Positions 17,371-24,510 of a stretch of 64,000 nucleotides of DNA are shown here, piece by piece. The notes under the pieces were generated by a model. The model was not told the DNA's origin. It made no database searches and saw only the letters and a program-made list of their open reading frames with translations. How positions within the stretch are numbered: the first letter of the stretch is position 1; the number at the start of each line of letters is the position of its first letter. The position numbers and the translations under genes were made by a program. The stretch comes from Paenibacillus cellulositrophicus (GTDB taxonomy: Bacteria > Bacillota > Bacilli > Paenibacillales > Paenibacillaceae): assembly GCF_009363095.1 (NCBI RefSeq), contig NZ_CP045295.1, forward strand, positions 3,956,001 through 4,020,000, written 5' to 3'.

Positions 17371-18906
17371 TTACTTCCAATCCTGCACCCGCCAGATGTC
17401 CGTGACCCAGTCTTCGTAGAAGGCGGGTTCGTGGGACACCAGCAGCACGGTGCCGGGGTAGGCGGCAAGTGCCTTCTGCAGAGAATCCTTCGCGCGGACG
17501 TCTAAATGGTTCGTCGGTTCATCCAGAACGAGCAGATTGCTCCGGGTGAGCATCAGCTCGGCGAGCCGGGCCTTGGCCTGCTCTCCTCCGCTCAGCGTCC
17601 GCATGGGCTTGCGGATATGATCGGCGCTCAGGCCGGCCATGGCCAGCGTGCGGCGGATCTCCTTCTCCGTCAAATCCGGACGCAAGGACCAGACAAACTG
17701 CAGCGGCGTGTCCGAAGACGGCGTGTCCTCCTGCTGGTAATAAGCGGTCCGGACCGTGTTCTGAACGGTTACGGCGCCGCCCAGTACGTTGATACCGCCG
17801 AGCAGAGTCTTCAGCAGCGTGGACTTGCCGGCGCCGTTCTCCCCGATGATGGCGATTTTGTCACCGCCCTTGACAGTAAGGTCAAGTGGCCGGAACAGCG
17901 GCACCGCGTATCCCGCCTGAAGCCGTCTGGCCTCGATCAGCACCGAGCCGCTGAGGTTTCCTTCCGCCCGGAACTCAAAGCGGGGCGCCGGGCCTTCTCC
18001 CGGTTTCTCGACCCGCTCGATCCGGCTCAGCATTTTCTCGCGGCTCTTGGCCTGCTTCGCCTTGCGGACCCGGTTGATGTTAATAAAGGATTCCAGCCGT
18101 TCGATCTCCCGGGTCTGCCGCTCATAGGCGGCCTCCTGCTGCTTCTGGGCGAGCGCATACTGCTTCTGGAACGCGGCATAGCTGCCCGTATAGCGTTTCA
18201 AGGTCTGATGGGCCAGATGAAAAATCACGTTCGTGATTTCGTTCAGGAAATGCTCGTCATGCGACACAACGATAAAGGCGTGCGGGTACTTTTTCAAGTA
18301 GCCGGTCAGCCACTCGATATGCACGGCGTCCAGGTAGTTGGTCGGTTCGTCGAGCAGCAGCACATCGGGCTCCTCCAGCAGCAGCTTGGCAAGCAGCAGC
18401 TTCGTCTTCTGGCCGCCGCTTAAGCGGCTTACGTCGGTGTCCAGGCCGATCTCGGCAAGACCCAGCCCACGGGCTACGTCCTCAATTTTGGCGGAAATGG
18501 CGTAGAAGCCGGCCTGCTCCAGCCCATCCTGCAGCTCGCCATAGCGCCTGAGCATCGCGTCAAGCCCGTCTCCCGCCTCACCGAATCGGGCCGCGATTTC
18601 ATTCATTTCGCGTTCCATGTCAAACAAGTGCTGAAAGGCCCGCTCCAAATACCGCAGGACCGTCATTCCTTCCTGCAGCGAGATGTGCTGCTCCAGGAAG
18701 CCAACCCGGGCGCGTGGCGACCACTCGATCCGCCCTTCCTCCGGCAGCAGGCTTCCGGTCAGCAGGCGGAACAGTGTCGACTTGCCGGCGCCGTTCATGC
18801 CCACCAGTCCGGCATGCTCGCCCGGCAGCAGGCGGAACTCAATATGGCGAAAAGTAACTTGATCTCCGTACATATGCGTAAGATTTGTGACATTTAATAT
18901 GCTCAT
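17371..18906 (-). CDS. ABC-F family ATPase (YfmM-like), translation-associated
   Basis: 511 residues with two ABC ATPase domains and no membrane part. Walker A motifs are GMNGAGKST (36-44) and GENGAGKST (about 355), signatures are LSGGQKTK and LSGGEQAK, and both Walker B motifs read LLLDEPTN or LVLDEPTN. Between the domains lies the charged inter-domain linker (about 225-300, QKQQEAAYERQTREIERLE) that reaches into the ribosomal E/P site. ABC-F proteins resolve stalled ribosomes or displace ribosome-bound antibiotics. N-terminal wording is closest to B. subtilis YfmM. The ATG follows AAGGAGAG. The long leader with upstream ORF and switching hairpins (18907-19252) suggests inducible, antibiotic-type regulation. 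Confidence 0.93.
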   Translation of the reverse strand: MSILNVTNLTHMYGDQVTFRHIEFRLLPGEHAGLVGMNGAGKSTLFRLLTGSLLPEEGRIEWSPRARVGFLEQHISLQEGMTVLRYLERAFQHLFDMEREMNEIAARFGEAGDGLDAMLRRYGELQDGLEQAGFYAISAKIEDVARGLGLAEIGLDTDVSRLSGGQKTKLLLAKLLLEEPDVLLLDEPTNYLDAVHIEWLTGYLKKYPHAFIVVSHDEHFLNEITNVIFHLAHQTLKRYTGSYAAFQKQYALAQKQQEAAYERQTREIERLESFININRVRKAKQAKSREKMLSRIERVEKPGEGPAPRFEFRAEGNLSGSVLIEARRLQAGYAVPLFRPLDLTVKGGDKIAIIGENGAGKSTLLKTLLGGINVLGGAVTVQNTVRTAYYQQEDTPSSDTPLQFVWSLRPDLTEKEIRRTLAMAGLSADHIRKPMRTLSGGEQAKARLAELMLTRSNLLVLDEPTNHLDVRAKDSLQKALAAYPGTVLLVSHEPAFYEDWVTDIWRVQDWK

Positions 18907-18995
18907 GGTTCTCTCTCCTTAGGTTTCATTGGTTGCGAACAAATGAAGCCATCAGGAGGACAGCGAAATGACGTGACGATCCGGTTGTAAATACT

Positions 18996-19045
18996 GCAAG
19001 ATACTCCGGCCCTAGGGGTCTGTACCTGGTGATTAGGTATCTTAC
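18996..19045 (-). promoter_or_regulatory. Hairpin H3 in the ABC-F leader
   Basis: GCAAGATAC (18996-19004) and GTATCTTAC (19037-19045) form a 9-bp stem with one G-U pair in the minus-strand RNA, 90 bases upstream of the ABC-F start codon. Confidence 0.45.
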
Positions 19046-19048
19046 AGC

Positions 19049-19098
19049 CCCGCTTTAATATACAGAAAGCGGGTAAGGTGAACACACCCTACCCGCTT
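19049..19098 (-). promoter_or_regulatory. Mutually exclusive hairpins H1/H2 in the ABC-F leader
   Basis: H1 pairs 19085-19098 with 19067-19080 (14 bp, tetraloop); its only imperfect position is G-U in minus-strand RNA but A-C in plus-strand RNA, which favours minus-strand transcription. H2 pairs AAAGCGGG (19066-19073) with CCCGCTTT (19049-19056). H1 and H2 compete for 19067-19073, so only one can form at a time, as in attenuators. Confidence 0.6.
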
Positions 19099-19118
19099 AC
19101 ATGTCAAAGCTGGAAAAG

Positions 19119-19219
19119 ATGTGGAAATCATATCGACTGTTCTCGAGATGGCTAAAAAAGGGCAGACTTCTCCCGTATCAAGCCAAATCTCTTCTAAGAA
19201 CAGTAGACAAAATTTCCAT
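19119..19219 (-). promoter_or_regulatory. Long imperfect stem covering the upstream ORF of the ABC-F leader
   Basis: GGAAAT (19123-19128)/ATTTCC (19212-19217) and ACTGTTCT (19136-19143)/AGAACAGT (19197-19204) form two stem blocks with a symmetric 7/7 internal loop. The start of the upstream ORF lies in one arm, so ribosome occupancy would open the stem. The loop holds a GGG-CCC segment followed by six U (minus strand, 19154-19173). Confidence 0.5.
19178..19219 (-). CDS. Putative 13-residue leader peptide of the ABC-F gene
   Basis: Upstream ORF ATG 19219 to TGA 19178, peptide MEILSTVLRRDLA, preceded by GAGGTGG seven bases upstream and located about 33 bases downstream of the predicted transcription start. 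Its coding sequence forms one arm of the long leader stem. Antibiotic-responsive ABC-F genes are often controlled by ribosome stalling on such short ORFs; the role here is inferred from architecture. Confidence 0.5.
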   Translation of the reverse strand: MEILSTVLRRDLA

Positions 19220-19258
19220 TACCTTTCCACCTCATTCAAGTTTATCGTTACGCCACAC

Positions 19259-19288
19259 AGTATAAGCGAGGCTTCCTGCAGTTGTCAA
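19259..19288 (-). promoter_or_regulatory. Predicted sigma-A promoter of the ABC-F gene
   Basis: TTGACA (19283-19288, perfect) and TATACT (19259-19264) with an 18-bp spacer on the minus strand. It predicts a start near 19252 and a leader of about 345 bases, far longer than a plain 5' UTR. Confidence 0.7.
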
Positions 19289-19362
19289 TCGGACACCTGC
19301 CCGGGATAGCTTAGCTCTTCCACCCGCCGCAGGCGGTTAAGAATCCTTTGCCCGGAGATATC

Positions 19363-19391
19363 TTTACAAGGCTGACATCAGAATTTATAAT
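19363..19391 (+). promoter_or_regulatory. Predicted sigma-A promoter of the FusB-type gene
   Basis: TTTACA (19363-19368), 17-bp spacer, TATAAT (19386-19391, perfect). It lies back-to-back with the ABC-F promoter, 75 bp apart, and predicts a leader of about 208 bases. Confidence 0.7.
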
Positions 19392-19430
19392 GTCGATGTA
19401 TGTGCAGAAGTTCGAAAGGGGAATCCATAA

Positions 19431-19451
19431 GTGGCAGTTGTTTGCTTGTAG
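19431..19451 (+). CDS. Putative 6-residue leader peptide of the FusB-type gene
   Basis: GTG 19431 to TAG 19449-19451, peptide MAVVCL, preceded by AAAGGGGA nine bases upstream and 33 bases downstream of the predicted transcription start. An overlapping 73-codon frame (19348-19569) begins before the promoter and is not favoured. Very short leader ORFs of this kind act as antibiotic sensors in many resistance genes; here the role is inferred. Confidence 0.5.
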   Translation: MAVVCL

Positions 19452-19552
19452 CCGGCAAAAGTGCAAAAATTTCGTGAGTTCGTTCACGGGATACGTATGC
19501 CCTTTTGACCTAAAACAAGGAACTTCTCGCATCGTATTTTTTTCGATACCGG

Positions 19553-19584
19553 CGGAGTGCCTTATTTGAGGTACTCCGTTTTTT
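19553..19584 (+). terminator. Attenuator-type terminator in front of the FusB-type gene
   Basis: CGGAGTGCC (19553-19561) and GGTACTCCG (19570-19578) form a 9-bp stem with one G-U, followed by six T. It lies downstream of promoter and leader ORF but 22 bases upstream of the fusB-type start codon, so it must be read through for expression. Further upstream AGAAGTTC (19407-19414) is complementary to GAACTTCT (19520-19527), a possible competing pairing. Confidence 0.75.
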
Positions 19585-19606
19585 GGTGAAATGAGGAGGA
19601 AAACAC

Positions 19607-20254
19607 ATGCTAACGCCATTTATGGAAAACCACGAATATAATTTGATCAAGCGCCTGCTGGGGCGCCTTGAATATAACATCAAGACTACAGCCGACCAGA
19701 AAGTCATATCCGCGATCCGGCACACGACTTGGACCCGGGTTATAGAGATGTTCCCTGCTGCGACGGAGGAGCAGAAGCGGTTCTTCGACCGGATTCCGAC
19801 GCTAAACCGTGCCGAGGAATTCCATGCTTTTTTGAGCGAGCTGGAGCAATACGTTACGGCCTTTCCGCAGGTAACGGAACAGCAGCTGAAGAAGCTTTAT
19901 CCCAAAGTTAAAAAGCTGAAGCTTCCACTGCTGGCCGAGCTCGATTTCCGCTTCCTGACCTATATCGGCTGGACCGACATTTCAACGAATAAACTGTTCA
20001 TCGTCTACAACCTGGACGGGAAAATGACAGGCATTGAGGGCCGGTTCACCCCGACGAACAAGAAGGGGGTTTGCTGCCTCTGCAACAAGCATGAAGAGGT
20101 GGCCTTCGTGACCGCGCAGACGAAAGCCAAAGGTTCGGCACTGGACCATTTCGGGCGGGTCGGAAATTATATGTGCATCGACAGCGCCAAGTGCAACCAG
20201 AATATTACCGATGTGTCTCAACTGGAACGGTTTATGAAGGATGTCTTGAACTAA
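19607..20254 (+). CDS. FusB/FusC-family elongation factor G-binding protein
   Basis: A 215-residue cytosolic protein of the FusB family (FBP). It has an N-terminal helical bundle (about 1-85) and a C-terminal alpha/beta domain with a zinc-finger-like cysteine set: C156, C157 and C159 (GVCCLCNKH), C190 and C196 (MCIDSAKC). FusB-type proteins bind EF-G and free it from fusidic-acid-stalled ribosomes. Length equals that of FusB (213). The ATG follows GAGGAGG. A terminator immediately upstream and a leader ORF imply inducible expression. It is divergent from the ABC-F gene. Fusidic acid resistance is plausible but unproven; chromosomal homologues can also help normal ribosome recycling. Confidence 0.93.
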   Translation: MLTPFMENHEYNLIKRLLGRLEYNIKTTADQKVISAIRHTTWTRVIEMFPAATEEQKRFFDRIPTLNRAEEFHAFLSELEQYVTAFPQVTEQQLKKLYPKVKKLKLPLLAELDFRFLTYIGWTDISTNKLFIVYNLDGKMTGIEGRFTPTNKKGVCCLCNKHEEVAFVTAQTKAKGSALDHFGRVGNYMCIDSAKCNQNITDVSQLERFMKDVLN

Positions 20255-20310
20255 CATGCTGACCATGCATAAAATTCAGAAGAACCCGGGTTGATTCCGG
20301 GAGAAATACA

Positions 20311-20345
20311 GCGGGCAGGCCTAGGGGCCTTGCCCGTTTTTATTT
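20311..20345 (+). terminator. Intrinsic terminator after the FusB-type gene
   Basis: CGGGCAGGCC and GGCCTTGCCCG form the stem, followed by TTTTTATTTT. Confidence 0.85.
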
Positions 20346-20370
20346 TCCCTTTGAGCTATCAGGAGACGGA

Positions 20371-20910
20371 TTAGTGAATCAGCACAGGCGAAGGCGTCTG
20401 GATATATTCGGCGTACCGGATGCCTTCTGCCTTCAATTGCTCCTGACTGGCCCGGTTGGCATCGTACACCACGAACGGGGGAAGGAAGGTACCGTGGCAG
20501 TGGGCAATCGTAAGGTGGATCGGTTTTAGCAGCTCGCTGATCGTAAACCAGTTGTCTCCTCCCGCCTGAAATGACTTATCCGTGCCGCCGGCGGTAGTGA
20601 CGACGATGAATTCTTTGCCCTTTAAATGCTCGCCTCCGGGGCCGTAAGCCCAGCCGGGAGTCAGTACATCGTCAAACCATTTTTTGAGAAGAGGAGGTGA
20701 GCTGTACCAATAAAAAGGGAACTGGAGAATAATCCGGTCGTAAGCAAGCAGCAGCTGCTTCTCCCGGTCCGCATCGATCTGCCAATCCGGATATTCCTGA
20801 TACAGATCGCGGACGTGGATATCGGTATGCTTCGGCAGCGCTTCGAGAAGCGCATGGTTCGCTCTGGACTTGGACAGATCCGGGTGGGATACAATGACCA
20901 TGGTTTTCAT
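20371..20910 (-). CDS. NAD(P)H-dependent flavodoxin-fold oxidoreductase (YwrO/KefF type)
   Basis: A 179-residue FMN-dependent NAD(P)H:quinone reductase-like enzyme. It opens with a flavodoxin-like phosphate-binding strand-loop (IVSHPDLSKSRANHALLEAL), has RIILQFPFYWYSSPPLLKKWFDDVLTPG split over residues about 85-112, and GGTDKSF near 135. These are the hallmarks of the modulator-of-drug-activity/KefF family. It is transcribed divergently from an HxlR regulator, a very common pairing in which the regulator senses electrophiles or quinones and controls the reductase. The substrate is unknown. The ATG start follows AAAGGATG. Confidence 0.92.
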   Translation of the reverse strand: MKTMVIVSHPDLSKSRANHALLEALPKHTDIHVRDLYQEYPDWQIDADREKQLLLAYDRIILQFPFYWYSSPPLLKKWFDDVLTPGWAYGPGGEHLKGKEFIVVTTAGGTDKSFQAGGDNWFTISELLKPIHLTIAHCHGTFLPPFVVYDANRASQEQLKAEGIRYAEYIQTPSPVLIH

Positions 20911-21053
20911 TTCAAATCATCCTTTCGGGCGGTATGCGTTATGAGTGTTGCACCTCCAGTATGGTTCAGGGCCGATACTCTTGAAAAGTACGCAGTTTTA
21001 ACAGACTAAGTCTTGCAAACCGTACTCTGGATCAGGAGAGCGTATTGCCGAGT

Positions 21054-21071
21054 AGTACGAAAAATCGTACT
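21054..21071. promoter_or_regulatory. Inverted repeat, candidate HxlR operator
   Basis: AGTACGA-AAAA-TCGTACT, a perfect 7-bp dyad in the 262-bp gap between the divergent reductase and HxlR genes. Further GTAC-containing half-sites lie near 20988, 21021, 21075, 21089 and 21105, so several regulator dimers could bind. A possible -10 box TACAAT for hxlR-like is at 21116-21121. Confidence 0.55.
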
Positions 21072-21172
21072 ATGTACGATTCAAAAGAGTACTGTCGCCA
21101 TTCCGTGTACTCTGGTACAATGGCAGCAAAGACAGCACTGCCGCTTCGGTGGGAAAGGGGAGGGCTAGCGAG

Positions 21173-21550
21173 ATGAGTAAGGACCACGAGACGGGAACCA
21201 CGGGAGGAATCATCACTACGCTGCAGGCGATCGGAGGCAAGTGGAAGCCGCTCATTTTGTTTATACTGCTGCACCAGGGGACGAAACGGTTCGGGGAGCT
21301 GCGCAGACAACTTCCCCATATTACACAGGGCATGCTGACCAACCAATTGCGTGAGCTGGAGCACGATGGATTGATCCACCGGAAGGTATATCAGGAGGTT
21401 CCTCCCAAGGTAGAATACTCCTTGACGGAACATGGGGAGTCGCTGAGATCCGTGCTCCACGATATGTGCAGCTGGGGTTTTGAGCATATGGAATTCAAGG
21501 CGAATGACGCCAAGGAGGATATCGCCTCCGAAGCGGACGGAACTATGTAA
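21173..21550 (+). CDS. HxlR-family winged-helix regulator
   Basis: A 125-residue MarR/HxlR-type DNA-binding protein. The HxlR core GGKWKPLILFILLHQGTKRF (about 22-41), ITQGMLTNQLRELE and the wing PPKVEYSLTEHG are complete. The ATG 21173 follows GGGGAGGG; an in-frame ATG at 21149 lacks a binding site. It is divergent to the flavodoxin-fold reductase, its likely target. It is closely similar along its core to the HxlR at 39686-40048. The dimer senses formaldehyde or other electrophiles in characterised members, often through an N-terminal Cys; no such Cys is present near the N-terminus here. Confidence 0.92.
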   Translation: MSKDHETGTTGGIITTLQAIGGKWKPLILFILLHQGTKRFGELRRQLPHITQGMLTNQLRELEHDGLIHRKVYQEVPPKVEYSLTEHGESLRSVLHDMCSWGFEHMEFKANDAKEDIASEADGTM

Positions 21551-21574
21551 GGGAGGGCCTGAGGGCCCTCCCTT
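21549..21574. terminator. Bidirectional terminator between HxlR and AraC genes
   Basis: AAGGGAGGGCC pairs perfectly with GGCCCTCCCTT (11 bp) around a 4-base loop; it lies between converging genes. Confidence 0.75.
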
Positions 21575-21589
21575 ACTGTATATTGGATG

Positions 21590-22480
21590 TCACTCTTCAA
21601 ATGTCAGGTTAGACGGCTCGTCCCGGAGCTCGTAGACGATCTCCAAATTCGTGGTGGGTACGCTCTCGTCAACCTCTTCAAACCGGAAGCTGTCCACCCA
21701 TACCAGCCCCGGTCCCATCAGCAGCACGCCGAGCGAAATCGTCGCGGCATTGTCCGGGACATCAAGCACGATGGCGTAGTGGTTCCAATGCGTGTCGCCC
21801 ACAATTCGGCGGTTGTTCATATTGTCAAACCGAAGCACGTCCTCGGCTTGATTATCGACCCGCATCCACAATCCGCAGAACTCGGTCACCCCTTCCGTCC
21901 GGACGAAGCCGGAGAAGCGCATTCTGCGTTTCAGGTACCGATCGGCTTTAAATTGCTGCATCATCGTGGCGAACACGTTCGGGCCTTCCGGGGTGACGGC
22001 TTTCAAATAACCCGAGGCGTTCCCTTGATGGACGTTGTGACGGTCCAGGCCGATTTCATACTGATGCGGGTGGCTGCCGCTCAGCATCCAGCCTTTTATC
22101 ATCGATTCCTCAATCATGTTCATTTCTCCTCCTTGAGCGGCATGGGCCTGGGTATGAAGACTGAACATCTTCCGATATCGCCCTGGCGGCATGCCGTACA
22201 TTTTTTTAAAGGCGCGGGTAAACGCCTCCTGGCTCTCAAAATGGCACTGCAGCGAAATGCCGATGATCGGCTCCTCCGAGTACAGGAGCATCCGCGAGGC
22301 GAGACACAGCCGGCGGCTTCGCAAATATTCCGCGATGCTCAGCCCGGTCTCCCTGCGAAACAGACGGTGAAAATGGAACGGCGAGAATCCGGCCTCCGCC
22401 GCGATCTGCTCGAGTGTCAGCGGTTCGTGAAGCTGTTCCTCCATGAACCGGATGCTGTGTTGAATCCGATTTGAATACAC
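21590..22480 (-). CDS. AraC-family regulator with C-terminal beta-rich domain
   Basis: 296 residues. The N-terminal 100 residues form a double helix-turn-helix AraC domain (LEQIAAEAGFSPFHFHRLFR and the second motif around QEAFTRAFKKMYG). The C-terminal part (about 130-290) is beta-rich and ends with a Trp/Asp/Glu-rich segment (LLMGPGLVWVDSFRFEEVDE) that resembles a jelly-roll ligand-binding domain; the exact family is not recognised. The start is GTG 22480 with AGGAGGGG upstream. No obvious target gene adjoins it. It probably senses a small molecule, but neither ligand nor regulon is visible. Confidence 0.88.
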   Translation of the reverse strand: MYSNRIQHSIRFMEEQLHEPLTLEQIAAEAGFSPFHFHRLFRRETGLSIAEYLRSRRLCLASRMLLYSEEPIIGISLQCHFESQEAFTRAFKKMYGMPPGRYRKMFSLHTQAHAAQGGEMNMIEESMIKGWMLSGSHPHQYEIGLDRHNVHQGNASGYLKAVTPEGPNVFATMMQQFKADRYLKRRMRFSGFVRTEGVTEFCGLWMRVDNQAEDVLRFDNMNNRRIVGDTHWNHYAIVLDVPDNAATISLGVLLMGPGLVWVDSFRFEEVDESVPTTNLEIVYELRDEPSNLTFEE

Positions 22481-22735
22481 CAGCGTGCCCCTCCTTTGAT
22501 ATCAGCATAGCAGATGGGAGAGGGTGCGTTTTGACCGTTCTTGCTAACATGCGAAGAAGCCCGGGATGGGCAGGCCATGCGGGCTGGAATATGGGAGGCG
22601 TGGGAATCGTCGGCTGCGAACGGGAAAGTTGCGGGGCGGTTTCTACGTGGTGAATAAATTCGGTCATTAAGGGCCGTCGCGCTACCCTTTGTTCAAAGAA
22701 GACACGCCACGGCAGCCATTAGCTAGGCTTCGGGA
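22481..22735. other. Intergenic region between AraC and winged-helix genes
   Basis: 255 bases without a supported gene. The right part has moderate GC and no terminator-like hairpin that I trust; the left part should hold the AraC promoter (TATGCT at about 22506-22511 on the minus strand is a candidate -10). Confidence 0.4.
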
Positions 22736-23899
22736 TTAGAGCTCGGAAAGATTGAAGTGGACTTCCCGGTTCGGGCAATCCGCTGCGGCGAAATCCAGCA
22801 GGCGGCGGCCCTCGTCGGCCAATGCCTCCTGATCGGCGTCCGAGATAGGCTCAAACAGCTTGATCACAAGCTCGGCAGACTGCTTGTTCCGCTCCAGGCT
22901 CCACATGCCGCAAACGAAGCCGTCGACGAGCACCGCTGCCCGGATGATGCCGTTCACCGTAAAGATGCGGCGGCGGTAGCGCTCATCCATAATCCGGGAG
23001 CGGTCGGCGAAGGAGAGAAGCATGTTGTCGAATTCGCCAAGGAGGCGCGGAGGTGCGGGTGTATCCTCCGCCGGCAGGGGGGCGTCCGCCAGGTCGTACA
23101 GAAGGACGCCCTTTTCATCCAGGAAGGTCCGCAGACGCGGCTCGAGCCGGCGGATGACGTCGCTCAGCCGTGTCAGTCCGGACCAGACCTGGATGTCCTT
23201 GACCGAGGCCGGACCGAAGGCGGCCAGGTAACGCAGGACCAGCTCCTCGAGTCCGGAGCTGGAAGCTGCCGCGGGCGGGCTGCCCAGCCACGCCTCCGCG
23301 GTGGTGTGCAGGGCCTGGCCGCTGGCGCCCCACAGGCCCCTTGGGGGCACCTGCACGAGCGGCACGAGCGTGCGCACCGTGTTGGCGAGCGCGGCCGGGC
23401 TGCGGTCCGGCCAGCGCTCCTGCAGGCGGGCGCCGAGCTCGCCATAGGCCAGCGGGGCCTCCTCCAGGAGGGCCCGGCCTGCTGCGGCGACCGCGCCGGT
23501 ATCCAGGCCGGCCAGCTCCTTGCCGTAGCCTCCCTTCAGGCCGCGGTCCAACGCGGGCTGAATGACCGGGCGCAGCGCCAGGGCGTCCTCGGCCGTCACG
23601 AGGTGGATCGTCGACCGCATGATCGCGATGCGCACGGCCTGACGCGTCTCGATCAGCCGGGACAGCTCCTCGTGCCGGAAGCCGGCCAGCCGGGCCCACA
23701 GGCCGTAATACGGCGGGGTCGGAGCCTGGGCCTGCATGCCGGCCAGATGCCGCAGCGCGTCAAGCACCGGCATCTCTGCCCGGCGCAGCAGGAGCTGTCG
23801 TTCGAGCAGTGCCCGGTTCAAGGCCCGGCGGCTGAGCACCTGGGGAACATTTTTCGTAAAAAGGGATGTATCGGTTGGCTTGGGCATCGGCTCGGTCAC
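22736..23899 (-). CDS. Winged-helix DNA-binding domain protein (HTH_42 / YcaQ-like)
   Basis: A 387-residue protein of the HTH_42 family. Typical features are the opening LSRRALNRALLERQLLLRR, HLAGMQAQAPTPPYYGLWAR (about 48-67), and the IRIMRSTIHLVTAEDAL-like segment near 95. The fold is several winged helices. Relatives include YcaQ/AlkZ-type DNA glycosylases acting on crosslinks; the catalytic QxQ motif of AlkZ is recognisable here as Q-A-Q within GMQAQAP. Activity as a glycosylase is therefore possible but not certain. It is monocistronic, GC-rich (about 68%) compared with its surroundings. Confidence 0.85.
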   Translation of the reverse strand: MTEPMPKPTDTSLFTKNVPQVLSRRALNRALLERQLLLRRAEMPVLDALRHLAGMQAQAPTPPYYGLWARLAGFRHEELSRLIETRQAVRIAIMRSTIHLVTAEDALALRPVIQPALDRGLKGGYGKELAGLDTGAVAAAGRALLEEAPLAYGELGARLQERWPDRSPAALANTVRTLVPLVQVPPRGLWGASGQALHTTAEAWLGSPPAAASSSGLEELVLRYLAAFGPASVKDIQVWSGLTRLSDVIRRLEPRLRTFLDEKGVLLYDLADAPLPAEDTPAPPRLLGEFDNMLLSFADRSRIMDERYRRRIFTVNGIIRAAVLVDGFVCGMWSLERNKQSAELVIKLFEPISDADQEALADEGRRLLDFAAADCPNREVHFNLSEL

Positions 23900-23964
23900 G
23901 ACGGCAGCGCCTCCTTAAGGTTCATGATCTATACGTTCTTATATCCTCAGTATAGCCATCAACG

Positions 23965-23982
23965 CTGACAACAATATGTCAG
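23965..23982. promoter_or_regulatory. Inverted repeat upstream of the winged-helix gene
   Basis: CTGACA-ACAATA-TGTCAG, a perfect 6-bp dyad 66 bp upstream of the minus-strand start codon. A TATACT on the minus strand (23949-23954) could be the -10 box. Candidate operator. Confidence 0.4.
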
Positions 23983-23998
23983 GGTTTGGAGAGTACGG

Positions 23999-24430
23999 TC
24001 AAAGGAATTTGTGATCCTCGTCCCGGGGATCGCTGTGGGTTTTCGGGACGGAAGCCAAAATACGGAGCATGGTGGAAATCCAATAGTGCAGCAGGCCGGG
24101 TACCGAGAGAAGCAGAATCAGCGGCGGCCGAGCCGATATGCTTTTATGATTCAGATAGAAGAGCAATAGGCAGGACACCAGAACATAACATACAAGCGGC
24201 AGTACTCCAGGCGGCGGGTTCCAATAAGCTGCAACTAACCTGGAAACGGCTTGCAGAAGCAGCGAATAACACAACATCGAAACGGTAGGGAGAAACAGCA
24301 TGACTGTGACGATATCCTGGAACAAAGGAAACTCTTGCCCCGGACCGTACTGTGGCCAGAAAGCAAACAGGCCAAAAGCGCACCAGACGACAGACAGACC
24401 TGTCCACAGAAAATAACAAAACCGAATCAT
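23999..24430 (-). CDS. Hypothetical four-helix membrane protein
   Basis: A 143-residue protein with about four hydrophobic helices (residues 3-25, 38-63, 77-95 and 103-125) and a short charged C-terminal tail (KTHSDPRDEDHKFL). A GGGGAGGAT ribosome binding site precedes the ATG. No family is recognised. It lies downstream of the P-loop kinase gene on the same strand, separated by a hairpin (24453-24502), so it is probably transcribed with it or independently. Confidence 0.7.
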   Translation of the reverse strand: MIRFCYFLWTGLSVVWCAFGLFAFWPQYGPGQEFPLFQDIVTVMLFLPTVSMLCYSLLLQAVSRLVAAYWNPPPGVLPLVCYVLVSCLLLFYLNHKSISARPPLILLLSVPGLLHYWISTMLRILASVPKTHSDPRDEDHKFL

Positions 24431-24452
24431 GCGGAATCCTCCCCGAAAAGTA

Positions 24453-24502
24453 ATTATACACAGGGATCGGACCCGTTACTGGGCCACCCCCGTGTATCAT
24501 GC
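24453..24502. other. Hairpin between the kinase and membrane-protein genes
   Basis: ATACACAGGG and CCCCGTGTAT are complementary apart from one position and enclose a GC-rich loop that has its own GGACCC/GGGCC pairing. No strong T-run follows on the minus strand (only ATTACTTTT), so it is a weak terminator or RNA-processing structure. Confidence 0.35.
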
Positions 24503-24510
24503 GGAACCAT

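Noticed and set aside
19121..19309. Plus-strand 62-codon frame beginning MEIISTVLEM
   Set aside because: It mirrors the minus-strand leader ORF because the region is a long inverted repeat; it has no ribosome binding site and crosses the ABC-F promoter.
19348..19569. 73-codon frame reaching into the FusB-type terminator
   Set aside because: Its first codons lie upstream of the -10 box, and no binding site precedes its inner ATG at 19390; the GTG micro-ORF at 19431 is better placed.
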